DNA of 64,000 nt from Spiroplasma tabanidicola (GTDB taxonomy: Bacteria; Bacillota_I; Bacilli_A; Mycoplasmatales; Mycoplasmataceae), in the NCBI RefSeq assembly GCF_009730595.1, contig NZ_CP046276.1:1-64000 (forward strand), written 5' to 3'. Position 1 is the first letter of the stretch. Each line of letters starts with the position of its first letter. The notes beneath the pieces were generated by a model, which saw only the letters and a list, made by a program, of their open reading frames with translations, had not been told where the DNA came from and searched no databases. Shown piece after piece: positions 52,750 through 62,220 of the stretch. The position numbers and the translations under genes are program-made.

Positions 52750-52782
52750 AAACTTATTCTATTATTTAGAATAAGTTTTTTT
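52750..52782 (+). terminator. Terminator after the 52.1-kb lipoprotein
   Basis: AAACTTATTCTA (52750-52761) pairs with TAGAATAAGTTT (52767-52778), followed by a T-run. Confidence 0.85.
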
Positions 52783-52856
52783 ATATAACTGAATATTTTA
52801 GTTTTTAGTGTTAATTAAATAAATGTTAAAATCATAAAAAAAAGGAATGAAATTAT

Positions 52857-54278
52857 ATGAAAAAATTAAAAATTGTATTAATGTCTTTAACTTTAGCTAT
52901 TAGTTCTTCATCTTTATTAATAGCATGTAAAACACCAAGTAATAAAGAAAGTCAAGATAAAAGATTTGACTTAGAAACTATTGCTTCTCAAAGTGCCATA
53001 GTTAGTCCTTTTACTACTAGTGAATTAAGTGTAAAACAATTAATTGTAGAAAAACTTTTATATATAACAAGTTTAAACTTAGTAGAAAATGAAGATTTTA
53101 TATTTACAAAATACACTCCTATGAGTGAATCTTATAATGGAAGTGTTATTGTAAATGCTACTTCAAATAATTCAAAAATAAAGAACTCTAAAGAGTTTGT
53201 AATTCAAAATTCTTATTTTAAATCAAAAAATTAGATCAAATAAAAACTACAAGTTTATATCCAAGCAATAATACTTTTGAAGCTGCTAAAAAAGCTGTTT
53301 TAGCAGAAGTATCTTTGTTTTTAAATTTTAATAGTTTTTGTAGAAAGTGATTTAAATTTTAATAAAAGTAATTTTAAAGCAGCTTCAAAAGATAGTGATG
53401 GATATTTTAAGTTAAGTTCAAATAATATATTCAAATTTGCAAAAGAAAAAGAATTTAAAATGGCTTATTCAAATAATGAAGATCAAAAAATAAGTTTATC
53501 AAAAATTGAAAATGATACATCTTTAACACCTATGGATAATGAAGATTCTAATGTTTTAAATGATGCTTTAAGTTATATAAAAACAAATTTAAAGGTTAAA
53601 AATATTGAAGAAAATGATTTTATTTATGAATTTAGAAAAGCATCTCCAATACAAAATGGATACATAAGTATTATTGCAAATGATAGTTCATCTATAATTA
53701 AAGGAAAAGTTATTTTTAAAGTTATTTTTAAAGTTAATCGAACAAATATTGCTTCACTAGGTTGAAATATATTAGGACCTGAAGCAAATGATTTTGCTTC
53801 ACTCACAGGAAAAGCAATAGATTTTATAAAATTAAAAAATAAAAATGCTATTTTAGGTATAGATTATGATTTTGATGAATTTAAAAGCTATATGCCAACA
53901 AGTAATGGTAAACCTGGTGAATTATTAGTATATGCAATTGAAAGTAGTTTAATCTTTAATGGAAGTTTGAATGTGAAAATTAAATATAATGGAGAACTTG
54001 CTAAATTAAATCAATTAAAAGGAGATTTACAAAGCGTTAAAGTAGGAGAACAAGTATCTTTTGATGTTGAAATAATTAATGGTGATAATAGAACATATTT
54101 ATTTGGGGATGTGGTTAAAGAAACAGGAGAATGTATTGATAATAAAATAAAAATAATACAATACTAAAATAATAAAAATAAGTTTAATGTTTCATATATA
54201 GGAAAAAGTCAAGGAAAAGCAACAGTTGTGTTTAAATATGGACTAATAAATGAAACTGGATATATAAATGTTATTTAA
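52857..54278 (+). pseudogene. Lipoprotein gene broken by homopolymer indels and a stop
   Basis: Begins MKKLKIVLMSLTLAISSSSL with lipobox cysteine C24. The frame hits a TAG at 53232 because a run of As (53225-53230) seems one base short. Homology continues in a second frame (LDQIKTTSLYPSNNTFEAAK) and returns to the first frame at a T-run (53335-53339) that is one base too long. The frame then continues through further 'B' and 'C' modules to a TAA at 54165 and an in-frame remnant (NKFNVSYIGKSQGKATVVFK) to 54278. Encodes about 470 residues if repaired. Confidence 0.75.
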
Positions 54279-54414
54279 GTCCTATAAACTTATAAGTTAA
54301 TAAAAATAGTTTTATAAAATAAAAAAATTTTATAAGTTTAAAAAATTTATACATTGCTTTAAATAGTAGTAAAATAATATAGATGATATTCATCAAAAAG
54401 GAGAAAAATATAGA

Positions 54415-55197
54415 ATGAAGAAATTATTAAGTTTATTAGGAGCAATGGGAATGGTTGCTACCTCAAGTAGTGTTGCAGTTGCATGTAACAATGGTACAAG
54501 TGTTAAAGATTTATCAACAATAAAAACAGCTGATTTAACAGTTGCTCCAACAGCAAATGATGAAGCAGCAGCAAAAAAAGCTGTATTAGCACAAATTAAT
54601 GCAAAATTAAGTGTTAAAGCCGTTGAGACAACAGATGTAGTATTTAGTAAATTTAGTCAAGCAACATCAGCTGAAAAAGCTGGATCAATTGTGGCTACTG
54701 CTGCAGAAAAAAGTACTTTAGTTAAAGGTACAACAACTTTTGTTTTAACATTTAAATCAGCAGAAGCATCATCAAAAACTGAATTATTAGCACAAATTAA
54801 AGTTAAAAATAGTGATGCAAGTGCTTTAACAGAAGATGATTTTGACATTGCTTCAGAACCAGCAATTTCAGCAACAGCTGCTAAAATTACTGCAAAAGGT
54901 GATAAATACCAAGGTAGTGTATCATTAACTTACTCAAAAGGAGAAGCATCATCTAAAGCTGAATTAAGTTCAGTTATTAAAACACTTGATTTAGGAGCTT
55001 TCTCATTTTCAGAAAGTACACCATCAAAAACTGAATTATTAGCACAAATTAAAGTTAAAAATAGTGATGCAAGTGCTTTAACAGAAGATGATTTTGACAT
55101 TGCTTCAGAACCAGCAATTTCAGCAACAGCTGCTAAAATTACTGCAAAAGGTGATAAATACCAAGGTAGTGTATCATTAACTTACTCAAAAGGATAA
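54415..55197 (+). CDS. Modular lipoprotein with internal duplication
   Basis: A 260-residue lipoprotein; signal peptide MKKLLSLLGAMGMVATSSSV, lipid cysteine C24. It contains one 'B' module (DLTVAPTANDEAAAKKAVLA ... FVLTFK) followed by two copies of an 'A'-like module (SKTELLAQIKVKNSDASALT ... YQGSVSLTYSKG). The copies are identical at the DNA level. AAGGAG precedes the start. Probably a surface antigen whose length can vary. Confidence 0.82.
   Translation: MKKLLSLLGAMGMVATSSSVAVACNNGTSVKDLSTIKTADLTVAPTANDEAAAKKAVLAQINAKLSVKAVETTDVVFSKFSQATSAEKAGSIVATAAEKSTLVKGTTTFVLTFKSAEASSKTELLAQIKVKNSDASALTEDDFDIASEPAISATAAKITAKGDKYQGSVSLTYSKGEASSKAELSSVIKTLDLGAFSFSESTPSKTELLAQIKVKNSDASALTEDDFDIASEPAISATAAKITAKGDKYQGSVSLTYSKG
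54770..55194 (+). repeat. 173-bp perfect direct duplication within a lipoprotein gene
   Basis: Positions 54770-54942 and 55022-55194 are identical base for base, with a 252-base (84-codon) period. The frame is preserved. Identity at silent positions indicates a recent duplication or gene conversion. Confidence 0.93.
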
Positions 55198-55224
55198 AAT
55201 ATAATTAATTAAAAAGCAATTTAA

Positions 55225-55295
55225 AAAACAACCTTAATTATAAAAGTGAAAATTATTTTTATATATCACTTTTAAAATAGGTTGTTTTTATTTTT
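55225..55295 (+). terminator. Compound terminator after the 54.4-kb lipoprotein
   Basis: Outer stem AAAACAACCT (55225-55234) with AGGTTGTTTT (55279-55288) encloses an inner stem AAAAGTGA/TCACTTTT (55242-55273). A T-rich tract follows. Confidence 0.75.
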
Positions 55296-57030
55296 TATAA
55301 TAAAATTAAAAACTATTTAAAATTTAATTAATTTTTTCTAAAACATTTCTTTTAAAAATAAAATAAAGCTTAAAAATATGATCAAACTTAAAAATAAGAT
55401 AAACTCAATAGCAACTAAAGATATGCTTGCATAATAAAAAAATATTATCCTTAATCGGATAATAAAGTTTAAAAATTTAATATCTTTATAAAAGCTAAAT
55501 TAAGATTTTTAAATAAGTATTTAAATTTTGAATTGAGACTCTATAATTCTAAGATAAAAATTTGTAACTTAAATGTAATTTTAATTTAAGTGATTTTTTT
55601 GTTAAAAGCTTAAATATCATGTATAACTTTATAATATTTTTTCAACATCAAATATCTTATTTAATATTAAATAAGATATTTATTTTTTTATAAAAAAGAT
55701 GTATTAACTATGATCATAAAAAAATAAAAAACTAAGTTTAAAAAAACTTATTAAAGAATAGAGCGTCACACAAACTATATAAAAGCTTCATATCTAATTT
55801 TGTAGGTAGCTAATTTTTTATAGCAAATGCTAAACTATTTAGTATTGAATAAAAAATAAAATAGTTTAAGATACAGATATAAATGCAAGAAAGTAGATTT
55901 AAAGTTCAATATTAAAATTACATAAATTATTTATGTTTGATAAAATCATTTTAAATAAAAATAAATTTTTGGGCTAATATATGCACAAATAGGGAGAAAA
56001 AATAAAAATAAGTAATGAAGTTATGTTGGAAACTGCCAAGCAAGATTTGTAACATTTAGAGGAGAAATTCATATTAAAAAATAAAAGATTTATATTTAAC
56101 TATATAAAATAGTAAAAAAATTACAATATAAAAATATAGCATTATAATTACTGTTTAAACTTTCTTAATATTAATACAAAACTTATAAAAAATGGTTAGA
56201 AAATTGTATAAAAAAATATTTAATAAAATGAGTATTAAGTTATGACTTATTTACAAGTCAAGTTTTGATGATAAAGATCTGAATACAAAAAGCATTAAAA
56301 ACAATGGTATAAAAAAATACTAAAATTTAGTTTAAGTCGAAAAATGTACTAAAGATATATGAAACCAAGAATTTTGCTTATGTCAATTGACAAAATTATA
56401 AAAAGTGAATATCTTATATTAAAAAAAACCTATAAATATAGATTCTAATGCATTAGAAAACCAAGAAACAAATAAAATGAGATTTAATGCATATAAAGCA
56501 TTAAAAATTTTATTTAGCTATCTTATAGTTTAAAGTAAAAAACTAAAAAAATGATTCTTTTGCTTATATTGATATATCTAAGACTACCTTTAATAACATA
56601 CTTTGTAAATAATTATAAAAACAAAGAACTTATTAATAGTGTGAGATTTTTAGTTAATAAATATGATGTAAAAAATAGTTTTATTTATAATGATAGAGGA
56701 TAGTAATTTAGAAACTTGATCATAATAGCGTTTTGCATCAATTCAATATTAGGATGCGTAGATATTTTTCTTAAAAAACTTAATATTATAAACTTTTTTA
56801 AAAGCATTAAACAAAACTATTGTGTAGATAATAAATTTAAAGTCATTAAAAGTATATAAATTTAATTAAAGATTGTATATTAAATTATTCTAACAATAAA
56901 ATAATAAAGACATTTAAAAACATTATCAAAGAAAATTCTGAGAGTATTTTTTAAAGATTGAGTAGTTGGGATGAAACAATTTTTTAAATAAAATTTTTGT
57001 AGTACAATTTATATATTTAAATTTTGTTAA
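55296..57030. other. 1.7-kb gene-free stretch with decayed mobile DNA
   Basis: No gene-length reading frame survives on either strand with UGA as Trp. Short protein-like fragments on the plus strand near 56.55-56.7 kb (for example LINSVRFLVNKYDVKNSFIY, then NDRG) look like transposase debris, but I cannot assign a family. A recognisable insertion-sequence end follows at 57031-57064. Confidence 0.5.
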
Positions 57031-57064
57031 TTACATATAGGGAAAATATCATATGTTACTGACA
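57031..57064. mobile_element. Orphan end of a decayed IS1202/ISNCY-type element
   Basis: TATAGGGAAAATATCATATG followed by TTACTGACA (57036-57064) is nearly identical to the right end of the intact element at 61.2 kb (one difference in the last 29 bases). The internal sequence no longer matches the intact copy, and no left end was found. It lies about 30 bases upstream of the -35 box of the next lipoprotein gene. Confidence 0.7.
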
Positions 57065-57094
57065 AAAAGAATGACCATACCTAAGTATTACTAT

Positions 57095-57150
57095 TTGATT
57101 TTTTTATTTATAAATATATAATATAAATATGGCTATCAGCCATGAAAGGG
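57095..57150 (+). promoter_or_regulatory. Promoter with a hairpin at the predicted +1 (copy 1)
   Basis: TTGATT (57095-57100), 16 bases, then TATAAT (57117-57122). The hairpin ATGGCTATCAGCCAT (57129-57143) begins exactly 7 bases after the -10, at the expected transcription start, and is followed directly by the GAAAGGG ribosome binding site (57144-57150). The same arrangement occurs at two other lipoprotein genes. Confidence 0.75.
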
Positions 57151-57159
57151 AATAAAAAA

Positions 57160-57867
57160 ATGAAAAAATTATTAAGTTTATTAGGAGCAATGGGATTAGT
57201 TGCTACTTCAGGTAGTGTTGCAGTTGCATGTAACAAAGGTGATAAAAATACTACAACAAAAGATTTATCAACAATTAAAGGAGATGATTTAAAATTAACT
57301 CCAGAAACTAACACAAAAGAAGCAGCAGTTACAGCAGCTGTTGCTAAAATTAAAGCAAAATTAAGTGTTGATGTAGTATTAGATACTGACTTTACAGTAG
57401 GAGAAAAAGATTTTACTGAAGCTACTTCAAAAGCAGCTGGATCATTAAAAATTACTGCTAAATCAGGAAGTAAAGTTTTAACTGAAGGAAAAACAGTAAC
57501 ATTTAGTTTAGCATTTAAAGCTGAAGGAACAACAAAACCAGTAATGGCATTATCAGATAAAGATAGTAAAATTAAAAACAATGCTGTTGAAATTGCTATG
57601 CCACAATCAGGTAATGGAACTATTGAAGTTATCATCACAGTAACAAACCCAGTAGCTGAAAAAGTAGTAACTGTTAGTGTAGCAGAACAAAGTGAAGATA
57701 AATTATCAGCTGGAGAAGTTTCTGCTGTTCCTGATCAATCAGGACAATTTAAAGTTACTTTAACTTCAAAAGATAAAATCAGCGAAGCTGTAAATGTAAC
57801 TTTTAACTATGAAGGTGCAGACGCAGTTGTTTTAGCAGTAACTGCTTCAGAAAGAGCAAGTCAATAA
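57160..57867 (+). CDS. Modular lipoprotein
   Basis: A 235-residue lipoprotein; signal peptide MKKLLSLLGAMGLVATSGSV, lipid cysteine C24. It has a 'B' module (DLKLTPETNTKEAAVTAAVA ... TVTFSLAFK) followed by an Ig-like domain (residues about 125-235). ATG 57160 is chosen rather than the in-frame ATG at 57142, because that one lies in the hairpin and AAAGGGA serves as the ribosome binding site. Confidence 0.82.
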   Translation: MKKLLSLLGAMGLVATSGSVAVACNKGDKNTTTKDLSTIKGDDLKLTPETNTKEAAVTAAVAKIKAKLSVDVVLDTDFTVGEKDFTEATSKAAGSLKITAKSGSKVLTEGKTVTFSLAFKAEGTTKPVMALSDKDSKIKNNAVEIAMPQSGNGTIEVIITVTNPVAEKVVTVSVAEQSEDKLSAGEVSAVPDQSGQFKVTLTSKDKISEAVNVTFNYEGADAVVLAVTASERASQ

Positions 57868-57878
57868 TTTCATAAAAT

Positions 57879-57910
57879 TAAAATTATCCTTTATAAGGAT
57901 AATTTTTTTT
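57879..57910 (+). terminator. Terminator after the 57.2-kb lipoprotein
   Basis: AAATTATCCTT (57881-57891) pairs with AAGGATAATTT (57895-57905), followed by a T-run. Confidence 0.85.
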
Positions 57911-58676
57911 ATTTTGTTTAATTTATATTAATTTTAAATATTTATAAACTATAAAAAAGTGACTTCTATGATTTATTTTTGCTTAAAAATTGTACTATAT
58001 TATCAAAAATATAAAATAAATTGTTATAGGTTAGATATAAAAAGTCTTTATCAATATTTAGTTAATTAGGACCATTATTAACTGCTTTTAGTTCCGTAAT
58101 TGTATGTTAGCCAGTTAGGACAAAATAAATTTAAATAATTTACCAAAAAATGATATTTAAAATTTAAAAGTTTGTAATGACATTTTTACAAATGAAATTA
58201 TAATTTACTAAGTTGTTTAAAAATTTATTTTTTGTTTTGTGTAATAATGATACCGAAGTAAATAGAATCACTCAAAAAATTAGTAGTTTAATATTTTAGA
58301 AAAAAATTAATGTTAGTTTAACTTACTTAAACAAAAGTAAAAGCTGAATTAAAAATTAATCTAAATAAAAAATTAAATAAAGGTTTATAAGCGTTTAAAT
58401 GATTGGCTAATTTATGTAAAATCAACTCTAAGTCAATTGTTCTATGCAATTAATAAAAAAAATCTGTTTATTGTATATCAATCTACAGTATTATTATTTC
58501 TTTAAACTAGGACAAACAATTACAAAGTTAAATTAATTAAGAACAAAGACCAGCTCAACATAGTTTAGTAAAAAGTATGTTTAAGTTTTAATTACATAAA
58601 AAGAGAATTACCAAAATAAAAATAAATATAAAAGATAGATTTATAAGTTATCTTTTATATTTGTACGAACTAAAAT
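57911..58676. other. Gene-free AT-rich stretch
   Basis: No credible reading frame on either strand. Stops occur in all frames every few dozen codons, and I recognise no RNA or repeat element. It may be eroded sequence like the stretch at 55.3-57 kb. Confidence 0.5.
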
Positions 58677-58733
58677 TTGTTTTTTAAAATTCATTCATTT
58701 ATAATATATATATGGCTATCAGCCATGAAAGGG
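58677..58733 (+). promoter_or_regulatory. Promoter with a hairpin at the predicted +1 (copy 2)
   Basis: TTGTTT (58678-58683), 16 bases, TATAAT (58700-58705), then the hairpin ATGGCTATCAGCCAT (58712-58726) starting 7 bases after the -10, then GAAAGGG. Identical layout to copies 1 and 3. Confidence 0.75.
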
Positions 58734-58742
58734 AATAAAAAT

Positions 58743-59666
58743 ATGAAAAAATTATTAAGTTTATTAGGAGCAATCGGAATGGTTGCTACTTCAAGTAGTG
58801 TTGCAGTTGCATGTAACAACGGCGTTAATGGAACTAAACAATTTGGTGAACAATTTAAAGATACAGAAGTTACTGTTGGAACACCAGTTGTTTTAAATTT
58901 AGTAGCTGCAAATAAAGCAAAAGATGCAAAAATCTCAGCAAAATCAGCTGATGAAAAAATTGCAAAAGTTAGTGTAAGTGCCGAAACTGATGCAAACGGA
59001 GAAGGTAAATTTGATTTAACAATTACTGGTGTCGCAAAAGGACAAGTGGTAATCACTGTTAGTTATGGAGACAAATCCGCTTCTTTAAAAGCTACTGTAA
59101 AAGAAGCAACTAAACCTGCTTTTGCAGATACTTTAAAAGCAGAAGATGCAATGGTTGGAGTACAAACTAGTATTGAAGTTTCAATTTTAAATGGAGATTC
59201 AAAAACTGTTTTAAAAGCAGAAGGTGATGATTCTAAATTGAACAAAGAAGTTACAGTAGTTGTTGACAATACAGATAAAAACAAATTTACAGTAACTTAT
59301 ACTGGTAAAGCAGAAGGCGAAGATGGAAAATTATCATTAACTTATGGAGAGTTAAAAAAAGATTTAACAGTTAAAGTTGTTAGTGATGCAAGAAAAGCTT
59401 TAGATACTTTATTATCAGGGGGGGCTTTAGACTTAAAAAGCGAAGCTGGAGCATATAGTGAAGCTCAAGCTAAAGAAGCTGCGTTAAAAATAATTAAAAC
59501 AAAATTAGGTGATTCAGCAGATCCAAAAGAAACAATTGATGTTGTATTCTCAGGATTTGAAGCATCTAAAAGTACTAGCGAAGATGGTAAATTAGTTGCT
59601 ACTGCATCATTATCAAGTAAATTAATAAAAGGTACAGTAAATTTTGTTTTAAAACAAACTAGCTAA
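58743..59666 (+). CDS. Modular lipoprotein
   Basis: A 307-residue lipoprotein; signal peptide MKKLLSLLGAIGMVATSSSV, lipid cysteine C24. Two tandem Ig-like 'C' modules (FGEQFKDTEVTVGTPVVLNL ... VVITVSYGDKSASLKATV; FADTLKAEDAMVGVQTSIEV ... LSLTYGELKKDLTVKV) are followed by a 'B' module (ALDTLLSGGALDLKSEAGAY ... IKGTVNFVLK). In-frame ATGs upstream lie in untranscribed DNA or the hairpin. Confidence 0.82.
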   Translation: MKKLLSLLGAIGMVATSSSVAVACNNGVNGTKQFGEQFKDTEVTVGTPVVLNLVAANKAKDAKISAKSADEKIAKVSVSAETDANGEGKFDLTITGVAKGQVVITVSYGDKSASLKATVKEATKPAFADTLKAEDAMVGVQTSIEVSILNGDSKTVLKAEGDDSKLNKEVTVVVDNTDKNKFTVTYTGKAEGEDGKLSLTYGELKKDLTVKVVSDARKALDTLLSGGALDLKSEAGAYSEAQAKEAALKIIKTKLGDSADPKETIDVVFSGFEASKSTSEDGKLVATASLSSKLIKGTVNFVLKQTS

Positions 59667-59676
59667 TAAATCTTTT

Positions 59677-59710
59677 AAAAATCTATACAGTAATGTATAG
59701 ATTTTTTTTA
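59677..59710 (+). terminator. Terminator after the 58.7-kb lipoprotein
   Basis: AAAAATCTATACA (59677-59689) pairs with TGTATAGATTTTT (59694-59706) around GTAA, and the T-run continues. Confidence 0.88.
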
Positions 59711-59723
59711 TAATCATTTCAAT

Positions 59724-59752
59724 ATTTATAAATAACTAGAATAATAAAAATA
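59724..59752. repeat. Left target-site duplication of the insertion sequence
   Basis: This 29-base sequence, beginning ATTTATAAATAACTAGAA, is repeated exactly at 61232-61260. Long duplications of 24-29 bases are known for the IS1202 group. Confidence 0.9.
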
Positions 59753-61231
59753 TGTCAATAACTAATCAATTTTTCCCAAAACTTTATTTTTAGAGTTTTT
59801 GTAAAATATTCAATTAGTATATTTTCATGGACTATTTGTTTTAATTTGCTTATGTGTTTTTTGTATATCATAAACACTTTTATCTTCATAAGCTTCTTTA
59901 TAAGTGGAGTTTTGTTGAACTTCAATTAAAGGCATTCATTCACTAAAAGAGTTTGAATATAATTGCCCATCAAAAGTTTCTACTACAAAAATTTTTGTTT
60001 TATTTTTATAAAAGACTGGCTCGCCATTCGAATGTGGTAAATAAAATTTATTTTGGTATTTTATTGTAGAACCTTTATTAATAGTTCTTTCAAATCTTCT
60101 TGATAAATAAAAGTCAATGTTTTTATGTTCTTTAAAAATAGCAAAAGAGTTAATGATATTATTTAATTGAAGGGAAAACTGTGAATTATATTTTTTAATA
60201 TATTCATTTAAAAATGAATTTGCTTCATTTATATTTGATATATTATTTTCTTTGAGTTCCTTTGGTAGGCGATCTTGAAGTGTATTTCACAACCTTTCAA
60301 TACGGCCTTTTGTTTGAGGAACACTTGAAGTTGTTAGCTTTATTCCTAAGTTATGACATAAGAATCCGTATTGCGTTAAAGAGTCAGAGTGAAGATCTGA
60401 CTCTTTTTCTTTTTGACTTCAAAATACAGTCCTTTTGTCAGTAAGTATCTCCTTTGGAACCCCATACTCCAATAAAACTTTTTTTGTTATATTGTAGTAT
60501 CCCATAAGAGTTTCTTCTTTATCAAAATATAAAGCTAAAACTTTACCTGTTGCATCATCTATAAAACCATGTAAATACCATTTCTCATTATCAACTCAGT
60601 AGTGGACTGAAGCATCAGTTTGCAAGCGCTCACCAAACTCTGTTTTTCGATTTTGCATAGGATGAATATTTTCTATTGAAAGCAAAGTATTTAAATACTC
60701 TCGTTTCTCAAGTTTTTTAATATTTTCATTTTTTAATAAGTTAGTAATTTTTTGTTTAATCATTTTTTTATTTACTTTATGAATTCTTGGTGAATATAAA
60801 TTATTCTTTTTTAATAAATTGATTAAGTAAGTATATGAAACACTTATTTGATGGTTTGATCAAAGCTTTTCTAAAAAGTGTTTATAATTATATTCTTCAT
60901 ATTTATTAATGTACAAGTCAATAATTTGATCACTTATTTGATGTTTTATTTTTTTATTTGATATTCTTCCAGTATTTTTGTGGATAAATGCTGTGTAACC
61001 ATACTTTTTATATTTGTTAATTAATAAGTTAACATTTCTTATTGTTTGACAGATTTTTATTGCTGCAGCTTTTTTAGATAGTTTTTCATCAATTACAGCT
61101 TTAATTATTTCCATTTTATTTTTTTCATTCATTTTTAAATATCTCCTCATATTTAAATCCCCCATTATAAATTATATATTTGGGAAATTTTTATTTGTTA
61201 TATATAGGGAAAATATCATATGTTATTGACA
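59753..61231 (-). mobile_element. Intact IS1202/ISNCY-type insertion sequence, 1479 bp
   Basis: The left end TGTCAATAAC...TTTTCCC and right end GGGAAAATATC...GTTATTGACA form imperfect inverted repeats starting TGT and ending ACA. A 29-base direct duplication flanks the element. It encodes one transposase on the minus strand that fills almost the whole element. The element inserted just upstream of the -35 box (TTGCTT, 61261) of a lipoprotein gene. Intact ends, intact gene and identical duplications suggest recent insertion. Confidence 0.88.
59762..61132 (-). CDS. IS1202/ISNCY-family transposase
   Basis: A 456-residue DDE transposase. It starts with a helix-turn-helix domain (KLSKKAAAIKICQ...), then the integrase core with ERLQTDAS (first Asp), YLHGFIDDATGKVLALYFD, ILTDKRTVF (second Asp) and KGRIERLWNTLQDRL (Glu). 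Five TGA codons are Trp. On the minus strand, GAGGAG lies 10 bases before the ATG at 61132, which is preferred over an in-frame ATG at 61165. No stop interrupts it, so it may be active. Confidence 0.88.
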
Positions 61232-61260
61232 ATTTATAAATAACTAGAATAATAAAAATA
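61232..61260. repeat. Right target-site duplication of the insertion sequence
   Basis: Exact 29-base copy of 59724-59752. It ends directly before TTGCTT, the -35 box of the next lipoprotein promoter. Confidence 0.9.
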
Positions 61261-61317
61261 TTGCTTTTTTCCAATATTTAAAATAAAATAAAAATATGGC
61301 TATCAGCCATGAAAGGG
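61261..61317 (+). promoter_or_regulatory. Promoter with a hairpin at the predicted +1 (copy 3)
   Basis: TTGCTT (61261-61266), 17 bases, TAAAAT (61284-61289), then the hairpin ATGGCTATCAGCCAT (61296-61310) starting 7 bases after the -10, then GAAAGGG (61311-61317). Same layout as at 57.1 and 58.7 kb, with the insertion sequence abutting its -35 box. Confidence 0.72.
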
Positions 61318-61327
61318 AATAAAAAAT

Positions 61328-62212
61328 ATGAAAAAATTATTAAGTATTTTAGGAGCAATGGGAATGGTTGCTACTTCAGGTAGTGTTGCTGTTGCATGTA
61401 ACAAAACAAAAGCTAGTCAATTTGGAGACAAATTTGTAAATTCAACAGTTGAAGCAGGAAGTGATTTAACTTTAGCATTAAAAGTTGCAACTCCTGTAAA
61501 AGATGCAGATGTTAAAGCAGAATCTGATAAAGTTGCTACTGCTACTGTAAAAACAAGTATTGCAAAAGATAGCGATTCTAAAGGAGAATTTAACTTAGTT
61601 ATCTCTGGAGTTGCAGAAGGTACTGCAACTATTAAAGTAACTTATGGAACAATTACAGAAAGCATTAAAGTAACAGTTTCAAAAGCAACAATTAAAGATT
61701 TAAAAGATGTTGTTAAAGTTGTTGCTTTAGGAGATTTATCAGGAGCTGGAGAAAACCCAACTGTTGATGAAGTTGTAGCACAAGTTAATGCTAAAAACGA
61801 AGGTTTAAACTTAACAAAAGAAGATGTTACAATGTCAGGAGATAAATTAACTGAAAAAGCTACTTTAAAAGCAGTTGAAAAATCAACTAAATTTAAAGGT
61901 AGTGTTGAAGTATCATACACTTATAAAAAAGAAACAAGAAAAGATTTATCAGGATTAAGTGAGAGTGATTTAACTGTAGCCCCAGCTAAAAATGATGAAG
62001 TAGAAGCAAAAAAAGTTGTATTAGCAAAAATAAATGAAAAATTATCAATAGAAGCAGCTGAATCTACTGATATTACATTTAGTGAATTTAAAGCTGCAAC
62101 AGAATCTTCAAAACCAGGAAGCATTATTGCAACAGCTGTTAAATCAAGCGCTTTAGTTAAAGGTAGTCCATTAAAATTTACATTAACATTTAAAGCATCA
62201 GACTTACTTTAA
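61328..62212 (+). CDS. Modular lipoprotein with C, A and B modules
   Basis: A 294-residue lipoprotein; signal peptide MKKLLSILGAMGMVATSGSV, lipid cysteine C24. It carries all three family modules in order: Ig-like C (FGDKFVNSTVEAGSDLTLAL ... TATIKVTYG), A (ALGDLSGAGENPTVDEVVAQ ... FKGSVEVSYTYKK) and B (DLTVAPAKNDEVEAKKVVLA ... KFTLTFK). It is the clearest reference for the family. Confidence 0.85.
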   Translation: MKKLLSILGAMGMVATSGSVAVACNKTKASQFGDKFVNSTVEAGSDLTLALKVATPVKDADVKAESDKVATATVKTSIAKDSDSKGEFNLVISGVAEGTATIKVTYGTITESIKVTVSKATIKDLKDVVKVVALGDLSGAGENPTVDEVVAQVNAKNEGLNLTKEDVTMSGDKLTEKATLKAVEKSTKFKGSVEVSYTYKKETRKDLSGLSESDLTVAPAKNDEVEAKKVVLAKINEKLSIEAAESTDITFSEFKAATESSKPGSIIATAVKSSALVKGSPLKFTLTFKASDLL

Positions 62213-62220
62213 TATAAACT

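Noticed and set aside
57108-57638. Long minus-strand frame opposite a lipoprotein gene
   Set aside because: It mirrors the biased codon use of the plus-strand lipoprotein, has no ribosome binding site, and encodes no recognisable family.
57911-58676. Possible decayed transposase in this gap
   Set aside because: Short fragments were readable in several frames but none resembled a known transposase motif.
60262-60444. Short plus-strand frame inside the insertion sequence
   Set aside because: It is antisense to the transposase core, with no start signal.
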